In this document: piece by piece, positions 50,659 to 60,339 of the stretch | Layout of the letters: each line of letters starts with the position of its first letter | Position numbering within the stretch: position 1 is the stretch's first letter | Source of the DNA: Methylocystis sp. KS32 | GTDB lineage: Bacteria; Pseudomonadota; Alphaproteobacteria; Rhizobiales; Beijerinckiaceae | Direction of reading: 5' to 3' | Assembly (NCBI GenBank): GCA_002862095.1 | Contig: PHSQ01000003.1 | Location: 186,001-250,000, forward strand | DNA length: 64,000 nt | Made by a program: the position numbers and the translations under genes | Notes under the pieces: generated by a model | Told to the model about the DNA's origin: nothing | Database searches by the model: none | What the model saw: only the letters and a program-made list of their open reading frames with translations

Positions 50659-51765
50659 TTGCGCGAAAAACCAGCCCCCACTTTTTCGCCAGCCGCTCTC
50701 GTCGTCGCTCCATCGGCGTCGATCGGGCTGAGGATACTCTCGGACGGATTGGCCGGCCACGAAGCCCAGACCCTGGGCGTCGCGCAAGCGCTCGGAGTCG
50801 TTCCCGACCTTCGCCGCGTCAATCCGCGCAAGCCGTTCGCCGCGCTGGCGCCTTTCGGTCCCATCGACCCGCGCGAATCGCCCCGCCACGCCGGCAGCCC
50901 CATCGGGCCGCCCTGGCCGGACATAGTCTTGGCGGCCGGGCGCCGGACGCTGCCCTATCTTCGCAGGCTGAAACGGGAATCCGGCCGCAAGGTTTTCACG
51001 GTTTATTTCAATGCGCCGGCCAATGGCCGGCGCGCCGCGGACCTCATCGTCGCGCCTCTTCACGACGGCCTGTTCGGGCGCAATGTGGTCACGCCCCTCA
51101 CGCCGCCGAACCGCGTCTCGGCCGAGGCGTTGGCGGCGGCCCGCCGTGCTCCCGATCCGCGCGTCGCCGCCCTGCCGGAGCCTCGCGCGGCCATTCTGAT
51201 CGGGGGAGACAACCGGCATTTCCGGTTCAGGCCGCCGGACGCGCTGGCGATGGCCGATATTGCGCGAAGCCTCTCCGCTCAGGGCTATAGCGTGATGGCG
51301 ACGGACTCGCGACGCACGCCCGCCGTGGTCAAGGAAGCGGTGGAGGCCGGGCTGCGCGAGGATGCTGGCTGGATGTGGGACGGCGAGGGGGAAAACCCCT
51401 ATCTCTCGATGCTGGCCAACGCTCGGGTCATTGTCGCCACCGCCGACAGCGTCGGCATGGTGGGCGAGGCGGTGGCGACGGGCGCGCCTGTCTTTGTCTT
51501 CGCGCCAATCGGCGGCAGCCGGAAGATCGCCGATTATCTCGCAAGGCTCGAACGTCTCGGCGCCGTGCGGCCGTGGCGCGGAACGGTCGAAAGCTGGCGC
51601 TACGAGCCGATCAACTCCACCGAATCTATCGCCGCCTCGATCCTGAAAGCCTATGAGACCTTTCGCGGCCTGACGCCGCCCCTGCCTCCCCTGCCGGCGG
51701 ATGAGGAAGACGAAGATGACGATGATTACGAAGATGACGATTGCGACGGCGAAGATAATGAATAG
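50659..51765 (+). CDS. ELM1/GtrOC1-family protein with acidic tail
   Basis: A 368-residue protein of the ELM1-like family, known from plant mitochondrial fission and common in alphaproteobacteria. Recognisable segments are ILSDGLAGHEAQTLGVAQAL, then LIGGDNRHFRF, and VIVATADSVGMVGEAVATGA. The last is typical of glycosyltransferase-like folds (GT-B), so a sugar-transfer role is plausible but unproven. The last 25 residues are almost all Asp and Glu (DEEDEDDDDYEDDDCDGEDN), which is unusual. The start at 50659 is TTG with no strong ribosome site. Confidence 0.8.
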   Translation: MREKPAPTFSPAALVVAPSASIGLRILSDGLAGHEAQTLGVAQALGVVPDLRRVNPRKPFAALAPFGPIDPRESPRHAGSPIGPPWPDIVLAAGRRTLPYLRRLKRESGRKVFTVYFNAPANGRRAADLIVAPLHDGLFGRNVVTPLTPPNRVSAEALAAARRAPDPRVAALPEPRAAILIGGDNRHFRFRPPDALAMADIARSLSAQGYSVMATDSRRTPAVVKEAVEAGLREDAGWMWDGEGENPYLSMLANARVIVATADSVGMVGEAVATGAPVFVFAPIGGSRKIADYLARLERLGAVRPWRGTVESWRYEPINSTESIAASILKAYETFRGLTPPLPPLPADEEDEDDDDYEDDDCDGEDNE

Positions 51766-51808
51766 ATTGCGCCGAACCCGCCCGCTCCTTTAATCGGAGA
51801 CCCAAGCC

Positions 51809-52765
51809 ATGTCGACAGCCGCTCAACATTCCCGCGTCATCGTGCTCGGCTCGGGTCCCGCCGGCTATACGGCGGCGATATATGCCGCGCGCGCGATGCT
51901 GCGACCGACGCTGATCGCCGGTTTCGAGCAGGGCGGCCAGTTGATGATCACCACCGACGTCGAGAATTACCCCGGCTTCGCCGAGCCGATCCAGGGTCCC
52001 TGGCTGATGGATCAGATGCGGCTGCAAGCCGAACATGTGGGGGCTAACCTCGTCTCCGATCACATCGTCGAGGCGCGGCTTTCCAAGCGTCCGTTCGAGC
52101 TTCTGGGCGACTCAGGCAAGCTTTATACCTGCGACGCGCTCATCGTCGCCACCGGCGCCAAGGCGCGATGGCTCGGCCTGCCGAGCGAGGAGAGATTCAA
52201 GGGCTTTGGCGTCTCCGCCTGCGCCACCTGCGACGGATTTTTCTTTCGCGGCAAGAAGGTGATCGTCGTCGGCGGCGGCAACACCGCCGTGGAGGAGGCG
52301 ATTTATCTCTCCAATATCGCCTCCCATGTGACGCTGGCGCATCGGCGCGATGCGCTGCGCAGCGAGCGCGTGCTGCAGGAGCGGCTGCGCCAGCGCCCCA
52401 ATGTCGAGATATTGTTCGACCACGCAATCGACGAAATATTGGGCGACGAAAATCCGCTTTCCGTCACCCATGCGCGAGTGAAAAACGTGAAAAGCGGCGA
52501 AATGAAGACGCTCGCCGCCGATGGCGTTTTCGTCGCTATCGGCCACAGTCCGGCTTCGGAGCTCTTTAAGGATCAGCTTACGCTGAAACCCTCCGGCTAT
52601 ATCGCCGTGGAGCCGGGAACGACCCGCACCAACATAGCGGGGGTTTTCGCGGCGGGAGACGTCGCCGACGAGACCTACCGTCAGGCGGTGACCGCCGCCG
52701 GCCTCGGTTGCATGGCGGCGCTCGACGTCGAGCGCTACCTTATGGATGCGCCCGCAAGCGCTTGA
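51809..52765 (+). CDS. trxB: Thioredoxin reductase
   Basis: A 318-residue low-molecular-weight thioredoxin reductase that uses NADPH and FAD to reduce thioredoxin. FAD-binding motif VIVLGSGPAGYTAAIYAARA opens the protein, the redox-active pair is CATCDG, and the NADPH site is VIVVGGGNTAVEEAIYL. FAAGDVADETYRQAVTAAG near the end closes the FAD domain. Length and motifs are normal. Confidence 0.96.
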   Translation: MSTAAQHSRVIVLGSGPAGYTAAIYAARAMLRPTLIAGFEQGGQLMITTDVENYPGFAEPIQGPWLMDQMRLQAEHVGANLVSDHIVEARLSKRPFELLGDSGKLYTCDALIVATGAKARWLGLPSEERFKGFGVSACATCDGFFFRGKKVIVVGGGNTAVEEAIYLSNIASHVTLAHRRDALRSERVLQERLRQRPNVEILFDHAIDEILGDENPLSVTHARVKNVKSGEMKTLAADGVFVAIGHSPASELFKDQLTLKPSGYIAVEPGTTRTNIAGVFAAGDVADETYRQAVTAAGLGCMAALDVERYLMDAPASA

Positions 52766-52788
52766 TTTGAAAGTCAGGAAGAAAGCAA

Positions 52789-53028
52789 ATGACCGAACGC
52801 GTCGTCTATCAGAAAAAATCCATGCCGGTCGAAGTCGAGGAAGGCAAGACTTATTACTGGTGCGCCTGCGGCCGCAGCGCCAAGCAGCCTTTCTGCGACG
52901 GCGCGCATAAGGGCACCGGCATCGAGCCCGTCGCCTACAAGGCCGAAGCCACCGGCAAGGCCTTCTTTTGCGGATGCAAGGCCACGCACAAAGAACCGCT
53001 TTGCGACGGCACGCACAAGAATCTCTAA
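52789..53028 (+). CDS. Small CDGSH-type iron-sulfur protein with two domains
   Basis: A 79-residue protein with two CDGSH-like 2Fe-2S sites. The first is CACGRSAKQPFCDGAHKG and the second CGCKATHKEPLCDGTHKN. Each has the three-Cys, one-His pattern C-x-C...C-D-G-x-H. The class is used for electron transfer or iron-sulfur handling, possibly redox sensing. It follows trxB by 23 bases on the same strand with AGGAAGAAAG as ribosome site, so the two may be one redox unit. Confidence 0.9.
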   Translation: MTERVVYQKKSMPVEVEEGKTYYWCACGRSAKQPFCDGAHKGTGIEPVAYKAEATGKAFFCGCKATHKEPLCDGTHKNL

Positions 53029-53046
53029 TCGCGTCCCTCGCTCCGT

Positions 53047-53066
53047 CCTCCCCTTTAAGGGGGAGG
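53047..53066. repeat. CCTCCCC palindrome upstream of glyS
   Basis: CCTCCCC, loop TTTAAG, GGGGAGG between the CDGSH gene and glyS. A relative with longer arms is found inside glyS at 54930. The same kind of short palindrome is widespread in GC-rich genomes. Confidence 0.5.
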
Positions 53067-53104
53067 GTGATCCAGCGCTGAAAACAACGAAATAATACGA
53101 GCCC

Positions 53105-55408
53105 ATGCCCGATCTTCTGCTTGAACTTTTCTCCGAAGAAATTCCCGCCCGGATGCAAAGCCAGGCGGCGGAAGACCTGCGCAAGCTCGTCACCAATGCG
53201 CTGGTCGAGCGGGGACTCGTCTATGAAGGCGCCGCGAGCTTCGCGACGCCGCGCCGGCTCGCGCTGCATATCGCCGGCCTGCCCGCGCGCCAGCCCGACG
53301 TTCGCGAGGAAAGAAAAGGCCCGCGCGTCGGCGCGCCGGAAGGCGCGATTCAGGGTTTTCTGAAAAGCGCCGGACTCGCCACGCTGGAAGAGGCGACGAT
53401 CCAGAAGGACCCCAAAAAGGGCGAGTTTTATGTCGCCGTCATCGAGCGCCCCGGCGCGGACGCCATTGACCTGCTCGCCGAGATCATCCCCAATGTTATC
53501 CGTGCCTTCCCCTGGCCAAAATCGATGCGTTGGGGCGAAAGCTCGATCCGTTCCGACTCGCTGCGCTGGGTGCGGCCGTTGCACTCCATTCTCGCGACCT
53601 TTGGGCCGGAGACGGAGGCGCCCGAAATCATGCGCTTTTCGGTCGACGGCATCGAATCGGGCAACAAGACCTTCGGCCATAGATTCATGGCGCCGCAGGC
53701 GATCGAAATAAAGCGCTTCGACGATTATGTTCCGGCGCTGGAGCGCGCCAAGGTGGTGCTCGACGCCGGGCGGCGCCGGGACATCATCCTGCACGACGCG
53801 CGTAATCTGGCGATGGCGCAGGGGCTGGAGCTGGTGGAGGACGCCGGCCTGCTCGATGAAGTCGCGGGGCTGGTCGAATGGCCGGTCGTGCTGATGGGCT
53901 CCTTCAATGAGGCCTTCCTGTCGATTCCGCCGGAAGTGATCCGCGCGACGATCCGCGTCAACCAGAAATGCTTCGTGCTGAAGCGTCACGACGGCGCGCT
54001 CGCCAACCGTTTCATTCTCGTCTCCAATATCGAGGCGAGCGACCACGGCAAGACCATTATCGGCGGCAATGAGCGGGTCATCGCGGCGCGGCTGTCGGAC
54101 GCCAAGTTCTTTTACGAAACCGATCTCAAGACGACGCTGGAACACCGGCTGCCCAAGCTCGACAAGATCGTGTTCCACGAAAAACTCGGCACGCAGGGCG
54201 AGCGCGTAATGCGCGTCGCCGCGCTGGCCAAGGAGCTGGCGCCGCTGGTCGGCGCCGATCCTTCGAAGGCTTTTCGCGCGGCGACGCTGGCCAAGGCCGA
54301 TCTCGTTTCGGAGATGGTTGGAGAGTTCCCGGAATTGCAGGGGCTGATGGGCCGCTATTACGCCACCGCGCAGGGTGAAGACCCGAGCGTCGCTGCGGCC
54401 TGCGAGGAACATTACAGGCCGCAGGGGCCGAGCGACCGCGTGCCGAGCGATCCGGTGTCGATCGCCGTGGCGCTAGCCGACAAGATCGACACGCTAGGAG
54501 GGTTTTGGGCCATCGAGGAGAAGCCCACGGGGAGCAAAGACCCCTATGCGCTAAGGCGAGCTGCGCTCGGGGTAATTCGGCTGATATTGGAAAACGACAT
54601 TAAAATTGGTCTTTTTGATATTTTGTCAAAGGTCGTGATGCGCACTTACGGGTGGGGTCTTGTGCATAAGGTTAGAGATCAAACCCATGTAGCGCACTCT
54701 ATAGAAAAGGAGGGTTTTCCCACAGAATTCGCAGATCTGCTTGAAGCGTATGCAACCATCAATGTTAGTCTCCCCGAAATTGAGCGCTTTTCGAAGGAGA
54801 ACGTCACTAAAATTTGGGTGTCCTCGCGAGACCTCCTCTCTTTTTTCATCGACCGCCTAAAAGTCTACTTGCGCGACCGGGGCGCGCGGTACGATCTTAT
54901 CGATGCGGCCTTGGGCGGGACGCCGGCCGCCCCCTCCCCGCAAGGGGGAGGGGAGCACGCGACACAGGACAATCTCGTCATGATCACCGCCAAGGTCGAA
55001 GCCCTCTCAAAATTCCTCGACACCGAGGACGGCAAGAACCTGCTGGCGGGCTTCCGCCGCGCGGTCAATATTCTGAAGATCGAGGAGAAGAAGGACGGCG
55101 CCGGCGCCTATGACGCGCCACACGCGCCCAATCTGCGCATAGAGCATGACGAACACATGCTCGCCGCCGCCATCGCGCGGGCGCGCGAGGAGACGGCCGA
55201 GAAGCTGCACAAGGAAGATTTCGCCGGCGCCATGCATATGCTGGCCAAATTGCGCGCGCCGGTCGACGCCTTTTTCGACCATGTGACGGTCAACGCCGAG
55301 AACAAGGATCTGCGCCTCAACCGGCTCCGCCTGCTCAACGAATTGCGCAAGGCGATGCTCTGCGTCGCCGATTTCGGCAAGATCGCGGGAGAAGCAGGAA
55401 CGGCTTAA
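53105..55408 (+). CDS. glyS: Glycyl-tRNA synthetase beta subunit, mosaic
   Basis: A 767-residue beta subunit of the alpha2-beta2 glycyl-tRNA synthetase. It begins [20 protein letters not shown], the typical GlyS start, and ends with an anticodon-binding region ([20 protein letters not shown]). Between about 54545 and 54860 third codon positions switch to A/T, although the protein stays GlyS-like ([20 protein letters not shown]). After that, [20 protein letters not shown] is encoded by a perfect palindrome. Both look like insertions or recombination into an otherwise GC-rich gene. The glyQ gene is not adjacent. Confidence 0.93.
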   Translation: MPDLLLELFSEEIPARMQSQAAEDLRKLVTNALVERGLVYEGAASFATPRRLALHIAGLPARQPDVREERKGPRVGAPEGAIQGFLKSAGLATLEEATIQKDPKKGEFYVAVIERPGADAIDLLAEIIPNVIRAFPWPKSMRWGESSIRSDSLRWVRPLHSILATFGPETEAPEIMRFSVDGIESGNKTFGHRFMAPQAIEIKRFDDYVPALERAKVVLDAGRRRDIILHDARNLAMAQGLELVEDAGLLDEVAGLVEWPVVLMGSFNEAFLSIPPEVIRATIRVNQKCFVLKRHDGALANRFILVSNIEASDHGKTIIGGNERVIAARLSDAKFFYETDLKTTLEHRLPKLDKIVFHEKLGTQGERVMRVAALAKELAPLVGADPSKAFRAATLAKADLVSEMVGEFPELQGLMGRYYATAQGEDPSVAAACEEHYRPQGPSDRVPSDPVSIAVALADKIDTLGGFWAIEEKPTGSKDPYALRRAALGVIRLILENDIKIGLFDILSKVVMRTYGWGLVHKVRDQTHVAHSIEKEGFPTEFADLLEAYATINVSLPEIERFSKENVTKIWVSSRDLLSFFIDRLKVYLRDRGARYDLIDAALGGTPAAPSPQGGGEHATQDNLVMITAKVEALSKFLDTEDGKNLLAGFRRAVNILKIEEKKDGAGAYDAPHAPNLRIEHDEHMLAAAIARAREETAEKLHKEDFAGAMHMLAKLRAPVDAFFDHVTVNAENKDLRLNRLRLLNELRKAMLCVADFGKIAGEAGTA
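54930..54953 (+). repeat. CCCCCTCCCC palindrome inside glyS
   Basis: Perfect 10-bp arms CCCCCTCCCC and GGGGGAGGGG around GCAA. It is read in frame as part of APSPQGGGE, in a segment GlyS proteins do not normally have. It matches the palindrome at 53047 in type. Confidence 0.75.
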
Positions 55409-56643
55409 GAGCCGTTTCCGACCAGCGTTTTCGGGGCGGGCGCGATCACTGTCGCCTGCCCGCCGCTAATCTCCAGCACGGCGAGGCCGCGTTCATTGGT
55501 TCCGTCGACGCGGAAGCGGAACAGGCCGTCGGCGCCCTTAAAGCCTTCGGGATTGGTCAGCACGCCCTCGGCGAAACGCTGCGAGCCCTGAGCGCGCGAC
55601 AGCGCGAGCGCCAGAGACACAGCGTCATAGGCCTGGGCCGCGATGCGCGGCGGCGCGGTGTTGAATTTGGCGCGGTATTTCGCGGCGAAAGCGTTGAAGC
55701 CGCCATTCTCCGGCGCGGAGAACCATGCGCCTTGCAAGGCGGGAAGCTTTAAGACGCTCGGGTCGTTCCAGAGCCCGGTGCCGAGGATCTGAACCCGGCG
55801 CGAATCCAGATTGGACGCGGCGAGGTCGCGCGCGATTGGTCCCATCGCGTCCGCCTGCTCGAAGATGAAGAGAGTGTCGATCTGGTCCGCGATCGCCGCG
55901 ATGCGGCGCACGGCTTCGCCGGCGGCGCCGGGCTTGAAGCGCTCTATGGTGAGGACGCGAAGCCCGTGATTGGCGGCGCTCTGCTGGAACTGGGCCAGCG
56001 CAATCGTCCCGTAGTCGCTCTCGGGGATCAACGCGGCGATCGACTTCTTGTCGCGATCCGCGGCGTAAGCGACGATGCGTTCGACGTAACTCTCGACCAG
56101 GAAGGACATCAGATAAGAGCCGCGCGCGGCGGCGGAGCTGTCGGTCGTGAAGGCGATCAATGGCCGTCCGGCGGCGTGGGCGACGCGGCTCGCCTCTCTG
56201 ACGTTGGCGGCCGAAACCGGCCCAAGAATGATCTCCGCGCCTTCGTTCACGGCGGCCTGGGCGGCGGCGGCGGCCCCGGCGGGCGAGGAATGATCGTCCT
56301 TCACCAATATGCTGGCGTCGCTGGCGCCCGCGTCCATATAGGCGAGCTGCGCCGCGTTGCGCAGCGAGGAGCCCACCATCGACGGACCTGAGGCCTGGGT
56401 CAGCGGCACGATCAGAGCGATCTTGATCGGACCGGAGCCGATCTGTTCGGTCACCTCGGACGGAGCCGGCGCCAGCGGCGCGCCGGCGATGGGAGCGCTG
56501 AGCTTGAAATCGCGCCCGCCCGGAATGCCCGGTCCCGCGGCGGGATTGCAGCCCGCGAGGAGAACCGCGGCGAATAGACTGAGACCAAAATGCAGACGCG
56601 GCGCGAATGCGCCCCAAGACGAAACTGGCTTTGTCTCAAGCAT
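55405..56643 (-). CDS. LpoA-like periplasmic-binding lipoprotein (penicillin-binding protein activator)
   Basis: From the ATG at 56643 the protein has 412 residues. Its signal ends with lipobox LLAGC, so it is a lipoprotein. The body is a type I periplasmic-binding fold like branched-chain amino-acid receptors: [20 protein letters not shown], then [20 protein letters not shown] and [20 protein letters not shown]. It sits divergently next to rsmI and yraN, the same neighbourhood as lpoA in gamma-proteobacteria, so a role in activating peptidoglycan synthesis is likely. Its stop overlaps that of glyS. Confidence 0.82.
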   Translation of the reverse strand: MLETKPVSSWGAFAPRLHFGLSLFAAVLLAGCNPAAGPGIPGGRDFKLSAPIAGAPLAPAPSEVTEQIGSGPIKIALIVPLTQASGPSMVGSSLRNAAQLAYMDAGASDASILVKDDHSSPAGAAAAAQAAVNEGAEIILGPVSAANVREASRVAHAAGRPLIAFTTDSSAAARGSYLMSFLVESYVERIVAYAADRDKKSIAALIPESDYGTIALAQFQQSAANHGLRVLTIERFKPGAAGEAVRRIAAIADQIDTLFIFEQADAMGPIARDLAASNLDSRRVQILGTGLWNDPSVLKLPALQGAWFSAPENGGFNAFAAKYRAKFNTAPPRIAAQAYDAVSLALALSRAQGSQRFAEGVLTNPEGFKGADGLFRFRVDGTNERGLAVLEISGGQATVIAPAPKTLVGNGS

Positions 56644-56865
56644 CAATCCAAGACCCCCGGGGCCTGCGGCGACAGCTGCAAGCCGGTCGCGCCTCGCTAT
56701 GTTAAACGCCAGAATAGGCCTGTTTCGGCTCGCCAATGTCAATAGACCCGTGAAAATGCCGCGCTCGGCGCGAAGCCGTGGCTTGCCTCACGATGGCAAA
56801 AGGTTCTATAAAAAGAACAAAAGATTTTTAAACAGAACACCTCGACGCTGGCCAAGGGAGAATTC

Positions 56866-57780
56866 ATGGCGGAGGAATCTAACTTTGGGGGATCGGCCAG
56901 CTATGCCGCCTTCGGCCTGCGGGCGGAAGCCGAGCCCATAGCCCCCGGCCTGCATGTGGTGGCGACGCCCATCGGCAATCTCAAGGACATTTCCTTCCGG
57001 GCTCTCGGGACGCTCGCCGCCGCGGACGCCGTGATCGCCGAAGACACTAGGGTAACACGCTTTCTCCTCGCCCATTATGGCATTTCGACGCCTCTCGTCG
57101 CCTATCACGAGCACAACGCCAAGGTGATGAGGCCGCATCTGATCGCACGGCTGGAAGCGGGCGCGGCGCTGGCGCTGGTGTCGGACGCGGGCACGCCTCT
57201 CGTCTCCGATCCGGGTTTCAAACTGGTGCAGGAGGCGCTTGAGGCTGGGATCAAGGTGACATCGGTGCCCGGTCCCTCGGCTGTTCTCGCCGCGCTGGTG
57301 GTCGCGGGCCTTCCGACCGATCGTTTCTTTTTCGAGGGCTTTCTTCCGCATAAGGGCGGGGCGCGGCGCTCGCGCCTCGCCGAGCTCGCCCGCATTCCTG
57401 GCACGCTGGTGTTTTTCGAAAGCCCCAGACGTCTCGCCGAGACGCTGTTCGATTGTCTCGCCGCTCTGGGCGACCGCGACGCCGCCATCGCGCGCGAACT
57501 GACCAAGCTGTTCGAGACGGTGCGAAGAGGGCGCCTCTCGGAATTGGCTCCCGCACTGGCGGGCGAGGAACCGCCCAAAGGCGAGATCGTGCTGCTGATC
57601 GCGCCGCCAGAAGCCGACGCGGCGACACGCGACGAAGCCGGCCTCGACGCCAAAATCGAGGAGGCGCTCACGCTTCATTCGGTCAAGGACGCTGCAAGCG
57701 TCGTCGCGGCGGCGACTGGCCAGCCCCGCCGGCAGGTTTACGCCCGCGCGCTACAGATTTCGGCGGGCCGCGAGAAATGA
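56866..57780 (+). CDS. rsmI: 16S rRNA (cytidine(1402)-2'-O)-methyltransferase
   Basis: A 304-residue tetrapyrrole-methylase-fold enzyme that methylates the ribosomal decoding-site cytidine. Family motifs are GLHVVATPIGNLKDISFRAL, then VIAEDTRVTRFLLAHYGI, LVSDAGTPLVSDPGFKLVQE and VPGPSAVLAALVVAGLPTDR. The gene ends in ATGA, overlapping yraN. A conserved operon with yraN, divergent to an LpoA-like gene. Confidence 0.94.
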   Translation: MAEESNFGGSASYAAFGLRAEAEPIAPGLHVVATPIGNLKDISFRALGTLAAADAVIAEDTRVTRFLLAHYGISTPLVAYHEHNAKVMRPHLIARLEAGAALALVSDAGTPLVSDPGFKLVQEALEAGIKVTSVPGPSAVLAALVVAGLPTDRFFFEGFLPHKGGARRSRLAELARIPGTLVFFESPRRLAETLFDCLAALGDRDAAIARELTKLFETVRRGRLSELAPALAGEEPPKGEIVLLIAPPEADAATRDEAGLDAKIEEALTLHSVKDAASVVAAATGQPRRQVYARALQISAGREK

Positions 57781-58160
57781 AAAACCGCTCCGCCGAAAAC
57801 CACCGCCGGAAGACCCACGACGCCGGCCTGCGCGCGGAGCATGTCGCGGCTCTCTGGCTGCGGTTAAAGCTCTATCGAATACTCGCGCGCCGCTATCGGG
57901 TGAACGGCGGCGAGGTGGATATCGTCGCCCAACGTGGCGACGCCATCGCCTTCGTCGAGGTCAAGGCCAGGCAAAGCATGGACGAAGCCCTCACGGCGAT
58001 CACGCCACAGAAACGACGGCGCCTCTCTATCGCCGCCGCGCGGTGGCTCTCGGCCAACCCCTGGGCGGCGAATTACACCCTGCGCGGCGACGCCGTATTC
58101 ATCGCGCCAGGACGACTGCCGCGACATGTGATTTGCGCCTATGAGATGCGGCTTGGCTGA
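57777..58160 (+). CDS. yraN: UPF0102 family nuclease-like protein YraN
   Basis: A 127-residue protein of the YraN/UPF0102 family with a restriction-endonuclease-like core: NGGEVDIVAQRGDAIAFVEV followed by KARQS. The D...E-x-K residues of the fold are present. Function is not settled; relatives are thought to act on DNA. Its ATG overlaps the rsmI stop by four bases, so translation is coupled. Confidence 0.9.
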   Translation: MKNRSAENHRRKTHDAGLRAEHVAALWLRLKLYRILARRYRVNGGEVDIVAQRGDAIAFVEVKARQSMDEALTAITPQKRRRLSIAAARWLSANPWAANYTLRGDAVFIAPGRLPRHVICAYEMRLG

Positions 58161-58234
58161 CGCGCCCAATTGAAAGCAAGGCTTTCAACGCTATCTGAGC
58201 AGAAAAAATGCGTCGATCTTCTGGGGAGCAACGA

Positions 58235-58783
58235 ATGAAATCTTCGACCGTCCTGCTTGGCCTTGGGCTCGCCTTGCTGGTCTCGTCGGCGCAGGCGGCC
58301 CTGAAACCTGGAGACAGGGCTCCCGACTTTAGAATCGAGGCGGCGCTGGGCGGGCGCGAGTTCGAATTCTCGCTGGCGGAAGCGTTGAAAAAAGGGCCCG
58401 TGGTTCTGTATTTCTATCCAAAATCCTTCACCTCGGTCTGCACGGCCGAGGCGCACGAATTCGCCGAGAACATGGAAGCCTTCGCCGCCATGGGGGCCAG
58501 CGTCATCGGCGTGTCTTCGGACACGATCGACGTGCAACGCGATTTTTCGCAAAAGGAGTGCCGGGATAGGTTTCCGGTGGGCGCGAACCCCGATTTCGGG
58601 GTCATCAAGGCCTATGACGCGGCCTTTTCAATCCCGCTAAAGGGGCCTCTTTTCGCGCAGCGCGTGTCCTATGTGATCGCGCCCGACGGAACGATCATCC
58701 ACGCGCTCGTCGATTCCGGAGCCGAAAAACACATCGAAGACGCGCTCACCGCCATCCGCGAATGGCGGTCGGAGCATAAATGA
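58235..58783 (+). CDS. Exported peroxiredoxin, AhpC/Bcp type
   Basis: From the ATG at 58235 the protein has 182 residues, with a signal peptide (STVLLGLGLALLVSSAQAAL). The peroxidatic Cys is in FTSVCTAEAHEFAENM, and a second Cys in SQKECRDRFP may resolve it. VVLYFYPKSFT and FPVGANPDFGVIKAYDAAF support a Bcp-like peroxiredoxin. It probably removes peroxides in the periplasm. GGGGAG lies upstream of the ATG; an earlier start at 58208 would spoil the signal peptide. Confidence 0.88.
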   Translation: MKSSTVLLGLGLALLVSSAQAALKPGDRAPDFRIEAALGGREFEFSLAEALKKGPVVLYFYPKSFTSVCTAEAHEFAENMEAFAAMGASVIGVSSDTIDVQRDFSQKECRDRFPVGANPDFGVIKAYDAAFSIPLKGPLFAQRVSYVIAPDGTIIHALVDSGAEKHIEDALTAIREWRSEHK

Positions 58784-58790
58784 CGCGACT

Positions 58791-59207
58791 TCAGGATTTC
58801 GGGGGCCAAAGAAATGAGGACAGGCCCGGAATTTCGTCAGTCATCGTCTGTAGCTTGGGGCGGCCGATGACGAGTTCGGCCTGCCCGAAAATATCGTGGG
58901 CGAGCTTCTGCAACTGTTCGGCGGAGAATCCCATGCTGGCGAGACGGGCGGTCAGCGCCACGAGATCGCCTTTCGAGCCGCCGACGGTGCCGCCGATTTT
59001 GCCGATGACCCCGCTGATTCCCTTTTGAGGCGCGGCGGCGGCGGCGGCGATAGCTTCCTGCGCGCCCGGGAATTTGGAGATCAGTTCGTCGGCGGGTCCA
59101 TCGGGATGACGCTGTTGCAAAAACCCGAAAACATGGCCGACCGCCAGTCTCACGATCTCCTTGTCCACCCCGACATTCCGGGCGACATGCCCCAGCCATT
59201 CTTCCAT
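58791..59207 (-). CDS. DUF2267-type small protein
   Basis: From the ATG at 59207, a 138-residue protein of unknown function. It begins MEEWLGHVARNVGVDKEIVR, then LAVGHVFGFLQQRHPDGPAD, and has an Ala-rich helix (AQEAIAAAAAAPQKG) and a glycine-rich stretch. The end LAHDIFGQAELVIGRPKLQT resembles DUF2267/DUF2780-like proteins. It is probably soluble. GGAG is nine bases before the ATG. Confidence 0.65.
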   Translation of the reverse strand: MEEWLGHVARNVGVDKEIVRLAVGHVFGFLQQRHPDGPADELISKFPGAQEAIAAAAAAPQKGISGVIGKIGGTVGGSKGDLVALTARLASMGFSAEQLQKLAHDIFGQAELVIGRPKLQTMTDEIPGLSSFLWPPKS

Positions 59208-59440
59208 ATACAATCTCCTGGCGACGCTCAGCGCTTGCTATCGCATATTGCAGTGCGGCACGTAAGCGCAAGCGCCGGACGCTTGCCCATGGCGCCCCAT
59301 CTGGCCCGGCTGGACAGACGCGGCCGATCAAGGCACAAAGCCCGAGCCGCGGACAAGAGCCGTCGGATATTTACGAGATTCATGCCCGAGCGTCCGCCAA
59401 ACGTCGAGATCGCTCGCGTCGCACAATTCCCGAGGCGCAA

Positions 59441-60289
59441 ATGAACAAACCGACACATGACATCCAAACCTTGAAGGGCGCGGCCGCCATGTTCGCGCGC
59501 TATCGGCGCGAGGACTCGCCAAAGCCGACGCAATGGAACGAGACGCTGGAGCTTCTGCTCGGGCATCGGTCGCATCGGGCTTTTTTGCCCCGGAAACTAC
59601 CCGAAGGCGCGCTTGAGACCATCGTCGCCGCCGCCCAATCGGCCTCGACCTCGTCCAACCTTCAGCTGTGGAGCGTCGTCGCGGTGACGGATCAGGAGCG
59701 CAAGCACCGCCTCGCCGATCTCGCGGGCGGGCAGCAGCATATCAGGGACTGCGCGGTTTTCCTGGTTTGGTTGTCCGATTTGCACCGGCTGGAGGAACTC
59801 GCCAAGATCAATGGCCGCGAGGCGGCCGCGCTCCCTTATGTGGAACTGTTCTTGACCGGCGTGGTTGACGCCGCGCTCGCCGCGCAAAACGCCGTGGTGG
59901 CGCTCGAATCGCTGGGGCTCGGCTCGGTCTATATCGGCGCCATGCGCAACAAGCCGGAAGAAGTGGCCAAGGAACTGGCGCTGCCCCCTAAAGTCTTCGC
60001 GGTTTTCGGCATGGCGATCGGGGTTCCCGACCCGAAAGTCGAAACGGGAGTGAAGCCGCGCCTTGGGCAAGGGGCGGTTCTGCATCGCGAACAATATTCC
60101 TGGGGAGAGGCGCAGCTCGACGCCATCAATACGCTCGACGCGAAGTTTCGAGATTTCCAGAAAGAACAAGGACTTCCCGAACAGGGATGGATACGTCAGG
60201 TGCTGTCGCGCGTGCGTGGCCCCGATGCGATGAGCGGAAGGCATCAGCTCAGGGAAGCGCTAGCGGCGCTGGGCATCGAACTGAAATAA
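59441..60289 (+). CDS. NfsA-like NADPH nitroreductase/flavin reductase
   Basis: A 282-residue flavin enzyme of the nitroreductase superfamily, NfsA/FRP branch. It has HRSHRAFLPRKLPEGALETI, then AAQSASTSSNLQLWSVVAVT, where the FMN-contacting motif S-x-S-S-N-x-Q lies, and NAVVALESLGLGSVYIGAMR. The C-terminal helix SGRHQLREALAALGIELK fits the family. It likely reduces nitro compounds, quinones or flavins with NADPH. Confidence 0.88.
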   Translation: MNKPTHDIQTLKGAAAMFARYRREDSPKPTQWNETLELLLGHRSHRAFLPRKLPEGALETIVAAAQSASTSSNLQLWSVVAVTDQERKHRLADLAGGQQHIRDCAVFLVWLSDLHRLEELAKINGREAAALPYVELFLTGVVDAALAAQNAVVALESLGLGSVYIGAMRNKPEEVAKELALPPKVFAVFGMAIGVPDPKVETGVKPRLGQGAVLHREQYSWGEAQLDAINTLDAKFRDFQKEQGLPEQGWIRQVLSRVRGPDAMSGRHQLREALAALGIELK

Positions 60290-60339
60290 TCGTCAAAACC
60301 CGCGGTGCGGTTTGGCGAGGATGGCGCCTTCTTTGTAGC

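Noticed and set aside
52112-54412. A 766-codon open frame opposite trxB, the CDGSH gene and glyS
   Set aside because: It spans three real genes on the other strand and is low-complexity, rich in Arg, Gly and Ala. It is a GC-rich shadow.
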